Assembly: GCF_003112575.1 (NCBI RefSeq)
Contig: NZ_BEWC01000006.1
Span: 1-64,000 of the forward strand
DNA: 64,000 bases
DNA from: Streptomyces ardesiacus
Lineage (GTDB): Bacteria; Actinomycetota; Actinomycetes; Streptomycetales; Streptomycetaceae
Direction: 5' to 3'
Made by a program: the position numbers and the translations under genes. Positions 50,977 through 59,338 of this stretch are shown piece after piece. The notes under the pieces were generated by a model. It worked only from the letters and a program-made list of their open reading frames with translations. It was not told where the DNA came from and made no database searches. How positions within the stretch are numbered: the stretch's first letter is position 1; each line of letters opens with the position of its first letter.

Positions 50977-51047
50977 GTGCGGCAGTTCGAAGCCGCCGGC
51001 AGACGCGAAGCCCCCGGTTGTTCCCCCGTGATCGGGGGCTTCGTTCT
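50977..51047 (+). ncRNA. Candidate small RNA (about 70 nt) with terminator hairpin
   Basis: Between the promoter at 50941-50970 and the next gene lies a short transcript-like unit. A first hairpin can form from GCGGC/GCCGC around 50979-50996. The second, CGAAGCCCCCG (51006-51016) with CGGGGGCTTCG (51033-51043), is an 11-pair stem followed by TTCTG and looks like a terminator. Its 16-base loop carries a second CCCCCG (51023-51028) that can pair with the same G tract in a tight TGAT-loop hairpin, so two structures compete. No Rfam family was recognised; the C-rich loop recalls the actinobacterial 6C RNA but lacks six Cs. The remaining 272 bases to the next gene show nothing else. Confidence 0.5.
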
Positions 51048-51319
51048 GCCCTGAGCGCGTTTCCCGGCTGCTCCGCGGCGCCGCGCACTCACTCTCGGTC
51101 ACCGTCCGCTCGTGCGCCCCTCCCGCTCCGGCCTCGTGGAACGGCTCCTCCCGCACCCTTCGGAGGAAAGGCCGCCGCGGGTACGATGCCCTCGGTGCGA
51201 ACTACGGGAGATTGCCGCACGCACCTGCAACTCCGGTCCGCGGCAACACCGTTGACCGAGGCGGCCGACGAGCGACGGCTCGGCGGCTTACCGACGGGGG
51301 CACGGTAGGTGGGGACGTG

Positions 51320-53173
51320 ATGGACTTCGGCACGCAGGGCCCGCCGGCCCCGGCCGAACTCGCCTGGCTGCGGGGCGTGGACGCCTACACGATGGGGGCG
51401 TACCCGCAGGCGGAGGAGGAGTTCCGGACGGCGGTGCGGATCGACCCCACGATGGCCGACGCCTGGCTGGGACTGCACGCGCTGCGCGTCGACACCACGA
51501 ACGCGCTCCTGCGAATGTTCCGCAACCGCGACCGCTTCGGCGAGCAGCGGGCCCGCCACCGGCGGACGCTCAATTCCTGGTACTGGCTGGGCTGGTGGGT
51601 GCAGCCCGTGCTGGAGAACCCGCGCGACCTGCTGCTGGCGCACGCCTCGCACTGGCTGGACGGCCGGCACGTCCCGGAGCTGGACCGGGCCCTGGCCGGG
51701 CTGCCGCCGGTGGACTCCGATCCCCAGGTCCGTTTCCTGCACGCCTGCCGCGCCTACCTCGTCAAGGACTGGGAACAGCTCGTCCGGCACACCGACCCGC
51801 TGCTCGGCGACCCCTTACTGGGCATCGAGGCCGGCCTGTTCAGCGGCATGGCCCGGGTCCGCCTGGAGATGTACGGGCAGGCCGAGCCGCTGCTGTCGGC
51901 GGCGCTGATGCGGTGCCGCAGCGAACAGCCGCAGCGCAAGGAACTGCGTTACTGGCTGGCGCGGGCCCACGAGGGCACCGGGCGCAGCGCCGCCGCGCTC
52001 CCGCTGTACCGGGCGGTGCACCGCGTCGACCCCGCCTTCATGGACACCTCCGCCCGGCTGGCCGCGATCGCCGAGGGCGACGGCTACGACGACCCGGCCG
52101 ACCTGGCGGGTCTCGCCCAGCCCGGTGCGGGGGACGGACTGGACGGCCTCGACCCCCTCTTCGGCACCGAGGAGCGCGGCGTCAAGCTCTCCGTGCCCGA
52201 GCCCCCGCCGGTCGCGCCGCTGCCGCCCCTGGGTGGAGCCCCGGTGCGCGAGAAGTCGGGCGGCCCGGACCCGTCCCTGCCCACCGGGCCCACCGATCCC
52301 GCGTTGCTGGAGGAGGCGCTCGCCGAGCTGGAGCGGATGGTGGGCCTCGAACCGGTGAAGCGTCAGGTCAAGGCGCTGTCCGCGCAGCTGAACATGGCCC
52401 GGCTGCGGGCCGGGCAGGGCCTGCCGGTGCAGCCGCCCAAACGTCACTTCGTCTTCTCCGGCCCCTCCGGCACCGGCAAGACCACCGTGGCCCGCATCCT
52501 GGGCCGCGTCTTCTACGCCCTCGGGCTGCTCGGCGGCGACCACCTGGTGGAGGCGCAGCGGGCCGATCTGGTCGGGGAGTACCTGGGCCAGACCGCCGTG
52601 AAGGCGAACGAGCTGATCGACTCCGCGCTCGGCGGCGTCCTCTTCGTCGACGAGGCGTACGCGCTGTCCAACTCCGGGTACGGCAAGGGCGACGCGTACG
52701 GCGACGAGGCGCTGCAGGTGCTGCTGAAGCGGGCCGAGGACAACCGGGACCACCTGGTGGTGATCCTGGCCGGCTATCCGGAGGGCATGGACCGGCTGCT
52801 GGGCGCCAATCCCGGGCTGTCCTCGCGCTTCACGACGCGGGTGGACTTTCCGTCGTACCGGCCGCTGGAGCTGACCTCGATCGGGGAGGTGCTCGCGGCG
52901 GAGAACGGGGACGTGTGGGACGAGGAGGCCCTCGACGAACTGCGGTCGATCGCGGGGCACGTGGTGGACCAGGGGTGGATCGACGAGTTGGGGAACGGGC
53001 GGTTCCTGCGGACGCTGTACGAGAAGAGCTGCGCGTACCGGGACCTGCGGTTGTCCGTGTGTCCCGGGGTGCTGACCCGGGACGACCTGGCGACGTTGCG
53101 GTTGCCGGACCTGATGCAGGCGTACGGGGAGGTGCTGTCGGGGCGGGGGCCCGGTGGGCCGTCGGCCGCGTAG
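51320..53173 (+). CDS. EccA/CbxX-like AAA ATPase with TPR-like N-terminus
   Basis: A 617-residue protein with a helical, TPR-like N-terminal half (AYPQAEEEFRTAVRIDPTMADAW) and a C-terminal CbxX/CfqX AAA domain: Walker A SGPSGTGKTTVARI (K387), Walker B VLFVDEAYAL (D444, E445) and sensor region VILAGYPEGMDRLL. This is the architecture of EccA, the ATPase of type VII secretion, but no EccB, EccC, EccD or WXG100 gene lies in the window. Codon 166 (51815) is the rare leucine codon TTA, so full translation should depend on the bldA tRNA and hence on development. ATG 51320 follows GGTGGGGACGTG. It converges on the CNNM-type genes. Confidence 0.88.
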   Translation: MDFGTQGPPAPAELAWLRGVDAYTMGAYPQAEEEFRTAVRIDPTMADAWLGLHALRVDTTNALLRMFRNRDRFGEQRARHRRTLNSWYWLGWWVQPVLENPRDLLLAHASHWLDGRHVPELDRALAGLPPVDSDPQVRFLHACRAYLVKDWEQLVRHTDPLLGDPLLGIEAGLFSGMARVRLEMYGQAEPLLSAALMRCRSEQPQRKELRYWLARAHEGTGRSAAALPLYRAVHRVDPAFMDTSARLAAIAEGDGYDDPADLAGLAQPGAGDGLDGLDPLFGTEERGVKLSVPEPPPVAPLPPLGGAPVREKSGGPDPSLPTGPTDPALLEEALAELERMVGLEPVKRQVKALSAQLNMARLRAGQGLPVQPPKRHFVFSGPSGTGKTTVARILGRVFYALGLLGGDHLVEAQRADLVGEYLGQTAVKANELIDSALGGVLFVDEAYALSNSGYGKGDAYGDEALQVLLKRAEDNRDHLVVILAGYPEGMDRLLGANPGLSSRFTTRVDFPSYRPLELTSIGEVLAAENGDVWDEEALDELRSIAGHVVDQGWIDELGNGRFLRTLYEKSCAYRDLRLSVCPGVLTRDDLATLRLPDLMQAYGEVLSGRGPGGPSAA

Positions 53174-53241
53174 GGGCAGGGCCTCGGCGCGGGCCGGGAC
53201 GGGTGCGCGGCCCGGTGGGCGGGCCCCCGCCGCCGCTGCGG

Positions 53242-54279
53242 TCAGGTCGCCAGGGTGACCTCTCGGTGGGCCGGGTCCCTCACCTCGCCGACCAGGAGTT
53301 CCAGTACGTCCTCCAGGGCCACCAGGCCCAGGACCCTGCCCGGCGCGTCCTTGACCTGGGCCAGGTGGGTGGCGGCGCGGCGCATGACCGTGAGGGCGTC
53401 GTCCAGGGGGAGTTCGGGACGCAGGGTGGTCATCGGCCGCCACAGGTGCTGGGGAACGGCACGGTCGGACTCCTCCAGGTCGAGGACGTCCTTGACGTGC
53501 AGGTAGCCCATGAAGGCACCCTGTTCCGCCGCGATCGGGAAGCGCGAGTAGCCGGTGCGGGCGGTCAGCTCGACGATCTCCCCCGGTGTGACCGAGGGGC
53601 TGACCGTCACCAGGGACTCGCGTCCGAGCAGGACGTCCGTGACCGGGCGGGAGCCCAGCTCCAGGGCGTCCTCCAGGCGTTCCTGTTCCTCCGGGTCGAG
53701 CAGGCCGGCCTGGCCGGCGTCCTCCACGAGCCGGTTGAGCTGCTCGCTGGTGAAGACGGCCTCGACCTCGTCCTTGGGCTCGACGCGGAACAGCCGCAGG
53801 ATGCCCTGCGCGCAGGCGCCGAGCGCCACGGTGACCGGCCGGCACACGCGGGCGAAGGCGACCAGGCCGGGGCTGAGCCACAGCGCGGCCTTCTCCGGGG
53901 CGGCCATCGCGAGGTTCTTCGGGACCATCTCGCCGATGACGAGGTGGCAGAAGACCACGGCGGCCAGCGCGATGACGTAGCCGAGCGGGTGGATCACGCC
54001 GTGCGGCAGGTGGATCCACTCGAAGACCGGCTCCAGCAGGCGGGCGACGGTCGGCTCGGCGACCGCGCCGAGGGTCAGCGAGCAGACGGTGATTCCGAAC
54101 TGCGCGGCGGCCATCATCTGCGGCAGTCGCTCCAGGCCGTACAGCACCTGGCGGGCGCGGGCGGTGCCGAGCGGTTCGATCTGGCTGCGGCGCACGGAGA
54201 CCAGGGCGAACTCGGCGCCGACGAAGAAGCCGTTGGCGAGCACCAGCAGCGCCGCGAAGAGGAGTTGCAGGATGCTCAT
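53242..54279 (-). CDS. CNNM/CorC-type membrane protein (short form)
   Basis: A 345-residue protein of the DUF21-CBS family. The N-terminal DUF21 domain has three to four membrane segments (ILQLLFAALLVLANGFFVGAEFALV, YVIALAAVVFCHLVIGEMVPKNLA). A CBS pair follows (VSPSVTPGEIVELTARTGYSRFPI and TTLRPELPLDDALTVMRRA). The usual C-terminal CorC_HlyC domain is missing. Family members are linked to magnesium or cobalt transport and their homeostasis. Its ATG overlaps the stop of the upstream paralogue by 4 bases, so the two are translated together and may form a heteromer. Confidence 0.92.
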   Translation of the reverse strand: MSILQLLFAALLVLANGFFVGAEFALVSVRRSQIEPLGTARARQVLYGLERLPQMMAAAQFGITVCSLTLGAVAEPTVARLLEPVFEWIHLPHGVIHPLGYVIALAAVVFCHLVIGEMVPKNLAMAAPEKAALWLSPGLVAFARVCRPVTVALGACAQGILRLFRVEPKDEVEAVFTSEQLNRLVEDAGQAGLLDPEEQERLEDALELGSRPVTDVLLGRESLVTVSPSVTPGEIVELTARTGYSRFPIAAEQGAFMGYLHVKDVLDLEESDRAVPQHLWRPMTTLRPELPLDDALTVMRRAATHLAQVKDAPGRVLGLVALEDVLELLVGEVRDPAHREVTLAT

Positions 54280-55607
54280 CGGGCGGCCTCCAGCACGGAG
54301 ACCGGCGCGGTGCGCACCAGCCGTATCCGCTCGGCGCGGTAGTGGCCGACCTGGCGGACGGAGAGCCGCCAGCCGGGCAGTTCGGCCCGGTCACCGACGG
54401 CGGGGATGCGGCCGAGGAGGTCGGCGACGAGTCCGGCCACGGTCTCGTACGGCCCCTCGGGCGCCTGGAGGCCGACGCGGCGCAGGGCATCGACGCGGCA
54501 GCTGCCGTCGACGTCCCAGGCGGGGCGGCCGTCCTCGGGCGGGGCGGGGGCCAGTTCGGGCACGTCGAGGCCGTCGTGCTCGTCGCGGACCTCGCCGACG
54601 ATCTCCTCGACGATGTCCTCCAGGGTGACGACGCCGGCCGTGCCGCCGTACTCGTCGACGACGACCGCGATGGGCTGCTCGCTGCGCAGCCGGGTGAGCA
54701 GCGGCCGGACGGGCAGGGACTCGGGGACCATCAGCGCCGGGCGGGCGATCCGGCCGGCCGGGGTGCGCAGCCGGTCGTGCACGGGGACGGCGAGGGCGTC
54801 CTTGAGGTGGACCATGCCGACGATCTCGTCGATCTTCTCCCGGTAGACGGGGAAACGGGACAGGCCGGTGGCACGGGTCAGGTTCACCACGTCCTCGGCG
54901 GTGGCCGAGGAGTGCAGCGCGCTGACCTTCACGCGGGGGGTCATGACGTGCTGGGCGGTCAGTTCGCCGAGCGAGAGGGTCCGTACGAAGAGGTCGGCGG
55001 TGTCCTGCTCCAGGGCGCCGGCCCGGGCCGAGTGCCGGGCCAGGGAGACCAGTTCGCCGGGGGTGCGGGCGGAGGCCAGCTCGTCGGCGGGTTCGATGCC
55101 CAGGGTGCGGACCAGGCGGTTGGCCACGGTGTTGAGCGCGGCGATCACCGGGTGGAAGAGGCGGGCGAAGGCGTGCTGGGGGCCGGCGACGAAGCGCGCG
55201 ACCTGGAGCGGTTTGGACACCGCCCAGTTCTTGGGCACCAGCTCGCCGATCACCATCTGGACCGCCGAGGCCAGCAGCATGCCGACGACGACCGACACGC
55301 CGGAGACGGCGCCGTCGGGGACGCCGAGCGCCGTGAACGGGCCGTCGAGCAGCTCGGCGAGCGCCGGTTCGGCGAGCATGCCGACGACGAGGGAGGTGAG
55401 GGTGATCCCGAGCTGGGTGCCGGAGAGCTGGAAGGACAGCTCCTTGAGGGACTCGACGACCCGGAGGGCGCGCCGGTCGCCGGCCGCGGCGGCCTGCTCG
55501 GCGTCGGGGCGTTCGACGGTCACCAGGCCGAACTCGGCCGCGACGAAGAAGCCGTTGGCGAGGATCAGCAGGAGTGCGGCTGCCAGGAGCAGCAGGGGGG
55601 TGGTCAT
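54276..55607 (-). CDS. CNNM/CorC-type membrane protein (long form)
   Basis: A 443-residue DUF21-CBS-CorC protein. The DUF21 part begins with ANGFFVAAEFGLVTVERP and includes QMVIGELVPKNWAVS; CBS motifs lie in MTPRVKVSALH, TGLSRFPVYREKIDEIVGMVHLKD and AVVVDEYGGTAGVVTLEDIVEEIVGEV; the C-terminal CorC_HlyC domain (DGSCRVDALRRVGL) closes it. This family is proposed to export or gate magnesium and related ions. It is the first gene of a translationally coupled pair with the shorter paralogue. The upstream 203 bases include a TAATCT box on the minus strand that might be its -10. Confidence 0.93.
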   Translation of the reverse strand: MTTPLLLLAAALLLILANGFFVAAEFGLVTVERPDAEQAAAAGDRRALRVVESLKELSFQLSGTQLGITLTSLVVGMLAEPALAELLDGPFTALGVPDGAVSGVSVVVGMLLASAVQMVIGELVPKNWAVSKPLQVARFVAGPQHAFARLFHPVIAALNTVANRLVRTLGIEPADELASARTPGELVSLARHSARAGALEQDTADLFVRTLSLGELTAQHVMTPRVKVSALHSSATAEDVVNLTRATGLSRFPVYREKIDEIVGMVHLKDALAVPVHDRLRTPAGRIARPALMVPESLPVRPLLTRLRSEQPIAVVVDEYGGTAGVVTLEDIVEEIVGEVRDEHDGLDVPELAPAPPEDGRPAWDVDGSCRVDALRRVGLQAPEGPYETVAGLVADLLGRIPAVGDRAELPGWRLSVRQVGHYRAERIRLVRTAPVSVLEAAR

Positions 55608-55810
55608 GATGCCGCCGCCTGTGGGAGGTCACAGCAGGGAGCGGCGCAGGTACTGCAGGACGGTCCGTCCATCGCCGGAGGGAGTCACTCCTCGGGTAGC
55701 AGGAACCCCGCGCACCGGGCGGAGCGACGGGGCGAGGACGCGACGGGCCGCGTCCTCGTTCCCAGATTAATCACGAAAAGGGTGCCCGCGGCAGGGCCGG
55801 CGGCACCGCG

Positions 55811-56281
55811 TCAGTCACGCGGGGCCTCGGGAAGGGCACCGGAACGGGCCTCCACGAGGTCGCGCAGGGCGCGTGCGTCGGCGAGGGCGCGCTGCCTGGC
55901 GATGCCGGGCTGGATGCCGAGGGCGGGCAGGCTGGTGCCGTCGCTGAGGTCGAGGAAGACCCAGGGGTCGCCCTGGCGGAGGTTGACCCTGAGGATCTCG
56001 GGCCAGGCGAGGTGCCGCCGGGCGGTCAGGTTGACCACGGTCACGCCCGTCTCGTCGGCGACCACCCGGGGCCGGGCCAGCAGGAGCAGCACGCCGGCCA
56101 GGACGAGGGCGGTCAGCACGAAGCTGAGGCGCTCGCCGGGACCGAGGCCGCCCAGCAGCATCCCGAGGGCCGTGACGGTCACGAAGGTGACGACCGCGAG
56201 GACCATCAGGACGGCACGGGTGCGGCCCGGGCGGAAGGTGACGGGCAGGGCCGGCAGGTGGTCCGGCGTGGTGTCGGGCAT
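55811..56281 (-). CDS. PH-domain-type membrane protein
   Basis: A 156-residue protein with two membrane segments near the N-terminus (AVLMVLAVVTFVTVTALGMLL and LSFVLTALVLAGVLLLLA) followed by a bacterial PH-like domain (VVADETGVTVVNLTARRHLAWPEILRVNLRQGDPWVFLDLSDG). Such proteins are membrane-anchored and of unknown function. It lies 41 bases after hisG on the same strand and is probably the last gene of the rib-his operon. ATG 56281 follows GGAG. Confidence 0.85.
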   Translation of the reverse strand: MPDTTPDHLPALPVTFRPGRTRAVLMVLAVVTFVTVTALGMLLGGLGPGERLSFVLTALVLAGVLLLLARPRVVADETGVTVVNLTARRHLAWPEILRVNLRQGDPWVFLDLSDGTSLPALGIQPGIARQRALADARALRDLVEARSGALPEAPRD

Positions 56282-56322
56282 GGTGGGGCTCCGGTCGTGC
56301 TCCTGGTACGGCGGGCGGCGGG

Positions 56323-57180
56323 TCAGAGCCGGCAGGCGTGGATGGCCGTGGTCAGGATCGCCCGGGCGCCGATCTCGTAGAGGTCGTCCATGATCCGCTG
56401 GGCCTCCTTGGCGGGGACCATCGCGCGGACGGCGACCCAGCCCTCGTTGTGCAGCGGGGACACGGTCGGGGACTCCAGACCGGGGGTGAGGGCGACGGCC
56501 TTCTCCAGCTGCTCCACCCGGCAGTCGTAGTCCATCATCACGTACGTCCGGGCCACCAGGACGCCCTGGAGGCGGCGCAGGAACTGCTGGACCTTGGGCT
56601 CGGTGGTCTCGTCGGGCTCGGCGTCCGAGCGGCGGATGACGACGGCCTCGGACTTCATGATGGGCTCGCCGAAGACCTCCAGCCCCGCGTTGCGCAGGGA
56701 GGTGCCGGTCTCGACGACGTCCGCGATGACCTCGGCGACGCCCAGCTCGATGGCGGTTTCGACGGCGCCGTCGAGGTGGACGACGGAGGCGTCGACGCCC
56801 CGGTCGGCCAGGTGGGCGGCGACGATGCCCTCGTAGGAGGTGGCGACGGTGCGGCCCTTGAGGTCGTCGATGCCGTTCGCCGCGCCGGGCTTGCCGGCGA
56901 AGCGGAAGGTGGAGCGGGCGAAGCCGAGCGGGAGGATCTCCTCGGCGTGGGCGCCGGAGTCGACCAGCAGGTCGCGGCCGGTGATGCCGATGTCGAGCTT
57001 GCCGGAGGAGACGTAGATCGCGATGTCGCGGGGGCGGAGGTAGAAGAACTCGACCTCGTTGACCGGGTCGACGATCCGCAGTTCCTTGGACTCGCGGCGC
57101 TGCTGGTAGCCGGCCTCATGCAGCATCTCCCCCGCGGGACCTGACAGGGAACCCTTGTTGGGGACGGCGATGCGCAGCAT
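56323..57180 (-). CDS. hisG: ATP phosphoribosyltransferase, long form
   Basis: First enzyme of histidine synthesis, joining ATP and PRPP; feedback-inhibited by histidine in the long form. The 285-residue protein has the catalytic start RIAVPNKGSLSGPAGEML, the DIGITGRDLLVD segment, the PRPP-binding signature EVIADVVETGTSLRNAGLEV and a C-terminal regulatory domain (MVPAKEAQRIMDDLYEIGARAI). The long form does not need HisZ. ATG 57180 follows AAGGAAG. It is 47 bases after hisE in the operon that begins with riboflavin genes. Confidence 0.96.
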   Translation of the reverse strand: MLRIAVPNKGSLSGPAGEMLHEAGYQQRRESKELRIVDPVNEVEFFYLRPRDIAIYVSSGKLDIGITGRDLLVDSGAHAEEILPLGFARSTFRFAGKPGAANGIDDLKGRTVATSYEGIVAAHLADRGVDASVVHLDGAVETAIELGVAEVIADVVETGTSLRNAGLEVFGEPIMKSEAVVIRRSDAEPDETTEPKVQQFLRRLQGVLVARTYVMMDYDCRVEQLEKAVALTPGLESPTVSPLHNEGWVAVRAMVPAKEAQRIMDDLYEIGARAILTTAIHACRL

Positions 57181-57227
57181 GGGGTCGGCTTCCTTTGCGT
57201 GAAGGGGGAAAGAGGGGGTGCGGTGTC

Positions 57228-57500
57228 TCACAGGTGGGCGTAGACGTCGTCCAGGGAGATGCCGCGGGCGACCATCATGACCTGGACGTGGTACAGGAGC
57301 TGCGAGATCTCTTCGGCGGCGGCGTCCTTGCCCTCGTGCTCGGCGGCCATCCAGACCTCCGCGGCCTCCTCGACGACCTTCTTGCCGATGGCGTGGACGC
57401 CCTTGCCGACCAGTTCGGCGGTGCGGGAGGTGGCGGGATCGCCGTGGGCTGCCTTGTGCTGGAGCTCGGTGAACAGCTCCTCGAACGTCTTCTTGGACAT
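57228..57500 (-). CDS. hisE: Phosphoribosyl-ATP pyrophosphatase
   Basis: Second step of histidine synthesis, removing pyrophosphate from phosphoribosyl-ATP. The 90-residue all-helical MazG-like protein has the metal-binding glutamates in KKVVEEAAEVWMAA and AAAEEISQLLYHVQVMMV. It is not fused to HisI here. ATG 57500 has GTGGGGG in front; an ATG four codons upstream is less suited. It lies between ribH (33 bases) and hisG (47 bases). Confidence 0.96.
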   Translation of the reverse strand: MSKKTFEELFTELQHKAAHGDPATSRTAELVGKGVHAIGKKVVEEAAEVWMAAEHEGKDAAAEEISQLLYHVQVMMVARGISLDDVYAHL

Positions 57501-57533
57501 GATGGCCCCCACTTTACGCGTGCCCCGGCGGGC

Positions 57534-58019
57534 CTAGCGCCACGGTTCGGATACTGAGCGGAGCGTGGCCGCCGTGGCGACGGCCGCGGTCACCGCCTCG
57601 TGTCCCTTGTCCTCGCGGGAGCCGTCGAGGCCGGCCCGGTCCAGGGCCTGCTCCTCGGTGTCGCAGGTGAGGACGCCGAAGCCGACGGGGACGCCGGTCT
57701 CGACGGAGACCTGGACCAGGCCCTGGGTGACGCCCTGGCACACGTACTCGAAGTGGGGGGTGCCGCCGCGGATGACGACGCCGAGGGCGACGATCGCGTC
57801 GTAGCCGCGGCCCGCGAGGACCTTGGCGACGACCGGGAGTTCGAAGCTGCCGGGGACCCTGAGCAGGGTCGGCTCGTCGATCCCCAGTTCACCGAGGGCG
57901 CGCAGGGCGCCGTCCACCAGTCCGTCCATCACCTTGTCGTGCCACAGCGACGCGATCACGGCGACCCTGAGGTCCCCGACGTTGCGTACGGACAGTTCCG
58001 GTGCACCCTTGCCGCTCAC
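57534..58019 (-). CDS. ribH: 6,7-dimethyl-8-ribityllumazine synthase
   Basis: Penultimate riboflavin enzyme, condensing the ribityl pyrimidine with dihydroxybutanone phosphate. The 161-residue protein shows FELPVVAKVLA, the phosphate-site region GVVIRGGTPHFEYVCQG with the catalytic His, and GVLTCDTEEQALDRAG. The start is GTG 58019 with GGGAGACAC in front. It lies 29 bases after ribAB. Icosahedral assembly is expected for the family. Confidence 0.96.
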   Translation of the reverse strand: MSGKGAPELSVRNVGDLRVAVIASLWHDKVMDGLVDGALRALGELGIDEPTLLRVPGSFELPVVAKVLAGRGYDAIVALGVVIRGGTPHFEYVCQGVTQGLVQVSVETGVPVGFGVLTCDTEEQALDRAGLDGSREDKGHEAVTAAVATAATLRSVSEPWR

Positions 58020-58048
58020 GTGTCTCCCATCTCCTCGTCTTCGCTTGC

Positions 58049-59338
58049 TTACTGGTTGTCGCAGGTGGACACGGGGGTCGTGTCCAGCCAGGGCAGGTCG
58101 TGTCCCATCCGGTCCCGCTTGGTGCGCAGGTAGCGGAGGTTGTGCTCGCCGGCCTGGACGGGCATGGCCTCGCGGCCGGTGACCGTGATGCCGTGCCGTT
58201 CGAGGGCGGCGCTCTTGTCCGGGTTGTTGGTCATCAGGCGTACGGTGCGCACGCCGAGGTCCGTGAGGATCCGCGCCCCGGCGCCGTAGTCGCGGGCGTC
58301 GGCGGGCAGGCCGAGCTCCAGGTTGGCGTCGAGGGTGTCGCGGCCGCGCTCCTGGAGTTCGTAGGCGCGCAGCTTGGACATCAGGCCGATGCCGCGTCCC
58401 TCGTGGCCGCGCAGGTAGACGACCACTCCCCTGCCCTCGGCCTGGATGCGGTCCAGGGAGGCGTCGAGCTGGGGGCCGCAGTCGCAGCGCCGGGAGCCGA
58501 AGACGTCGCCGGTGAGGCACTCGGAGTGGACGCGGACCAGGACGTCCTTCCCGTCGCCGATCTCGCCGTGCACGAGGGCGATGTGCTCGACGCCGTCGAC
58601 GGTGGAGCGGTAGCCGTACGCGGTGAACTCGCCGTGCCGGGTGGGCAGTCGGACCTCGGCCTCGCGGCGGACGGTGGGCTCCTCGCTGCGCCGGTAGGCG
58701 ACGAGGTCCTCGATGGAGATGATCGTCAGGCCGTGCTTGCGGGCGAACGGGATCAGCTCGGGCAGGCGCAGCATGCGCCCGTCCTCACCGGCGATCTCGA
58801 CGATGGCGCCGGCCGGCCGCAGCCCCGCGAGGCGGGCGAGGTCGACGGCGGCCTCGGTGTGGCCGTTGCGGACGAGCACGCCGCCCGGGCGGGCGCGCAG
58901 CGGGAAGACGTGCCCGGGGCGGACCAGGTCGGCGGGTTCGGCGGTGCCGCTCGCCAGGAGTCGCAGGGTGGTGGCACGGTCGGCGGCGGAGATGCCGGTG
59001 CTGACGCCGTGGGCGGCGGTGGCGTCCACGGAGACGGTGAAGGCGGTCTTCATCGACTCGGTGTTGTCGTCGACCATCTGCGGGAGCCGCAGCCGGTCCA
59101 GTTCGTCGCCCTCCATGGGGGCGCAGATCAGGCCGCGGCACTCGCTCATCATGAAGGCGACGATCTCCTCGGTCGCCCTCTCCGCGGCGACGACGAGGTC
59201 GCCCTCGTTCTCGCGGTTCTCGTCGTCGACGACCACGACGGGCCGGCCGGCTGCGATGTCCGCGACGGCCCGCTCGACGGGATCGAGGGAGAGGTCGTCG
59301 ATGCCGTCGGGGCTGTAGAGGACGGGTGCCGTGCTCAT
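58049..59338 (-). CDS. ribAB: Bifunctional DHBP synthase / GTP cyclohydrolase II
   Basis: A 429-residue fusion supplying both precursors of riboflavin. The N-terminal half (DHBP synthase) has VVVDDENRENEGDLV and the HTEAAVDL and NGHTE region; the C-terminal half (GTP cyclohydrolase II) has the zinc site SECLTGDVFGSRRCDCG and the GTP-binding HEGRGIGLMSKL. The ATG overlaps the ribM stop by 4 bases. Both halves keep their catalytic residues, so both activities are expected. Confidence 0.97.
   Translation of the reverse strand: MSTAPVLYSPDGIDDLSLDPVERAVADIAAGRPVVVVDDENRENEGDLVVAAERATEEIVAFMMSECRGLICAPMEGDELDRLRLPQMVDDNTESMKTAFTVSVDATAAHGVSTGISAADRATTLRLLASGTAEPADLVRPGHVFPLRARPGGVLVRNGHTEAAVDLARLAGLRPAGAIVEIAGEDGRMLRLPELIPFARKHGLTIISIEDLVAYRRSEEPTVRREAEVRLPTRHGEFTAYGYRSTVDGVEHIALVHGEIGDGKDVLVRVHSECLTGDVFGSRRCDCGPQLDASLDRIQAEGRGVVVYLRGHEGRGIGLMSKLRAYELQERGRDTLDANLELGLPADARDYGAGARILTDLGVRTVRLMTNNPDKSAALERHGITVTGREAMPVQAGEHNLRYLRTKRDRMGHDLPWLDTTPVSTCDNQ

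Noticed and set aside
50977..51000. TTCGAAGCC reminiscent of a tRNA T-loop
   Set aside because: No acceptor stem, D-arm or anticodon arm can be built around it; the region fits a small RNA with a terminator better.
50977..51047. Possible 6C RNA
   Set aside because: 6C RNA has two hairpins each with at least six loop cytosines; here only one C-rich loop with five is present, so the family name was not used.
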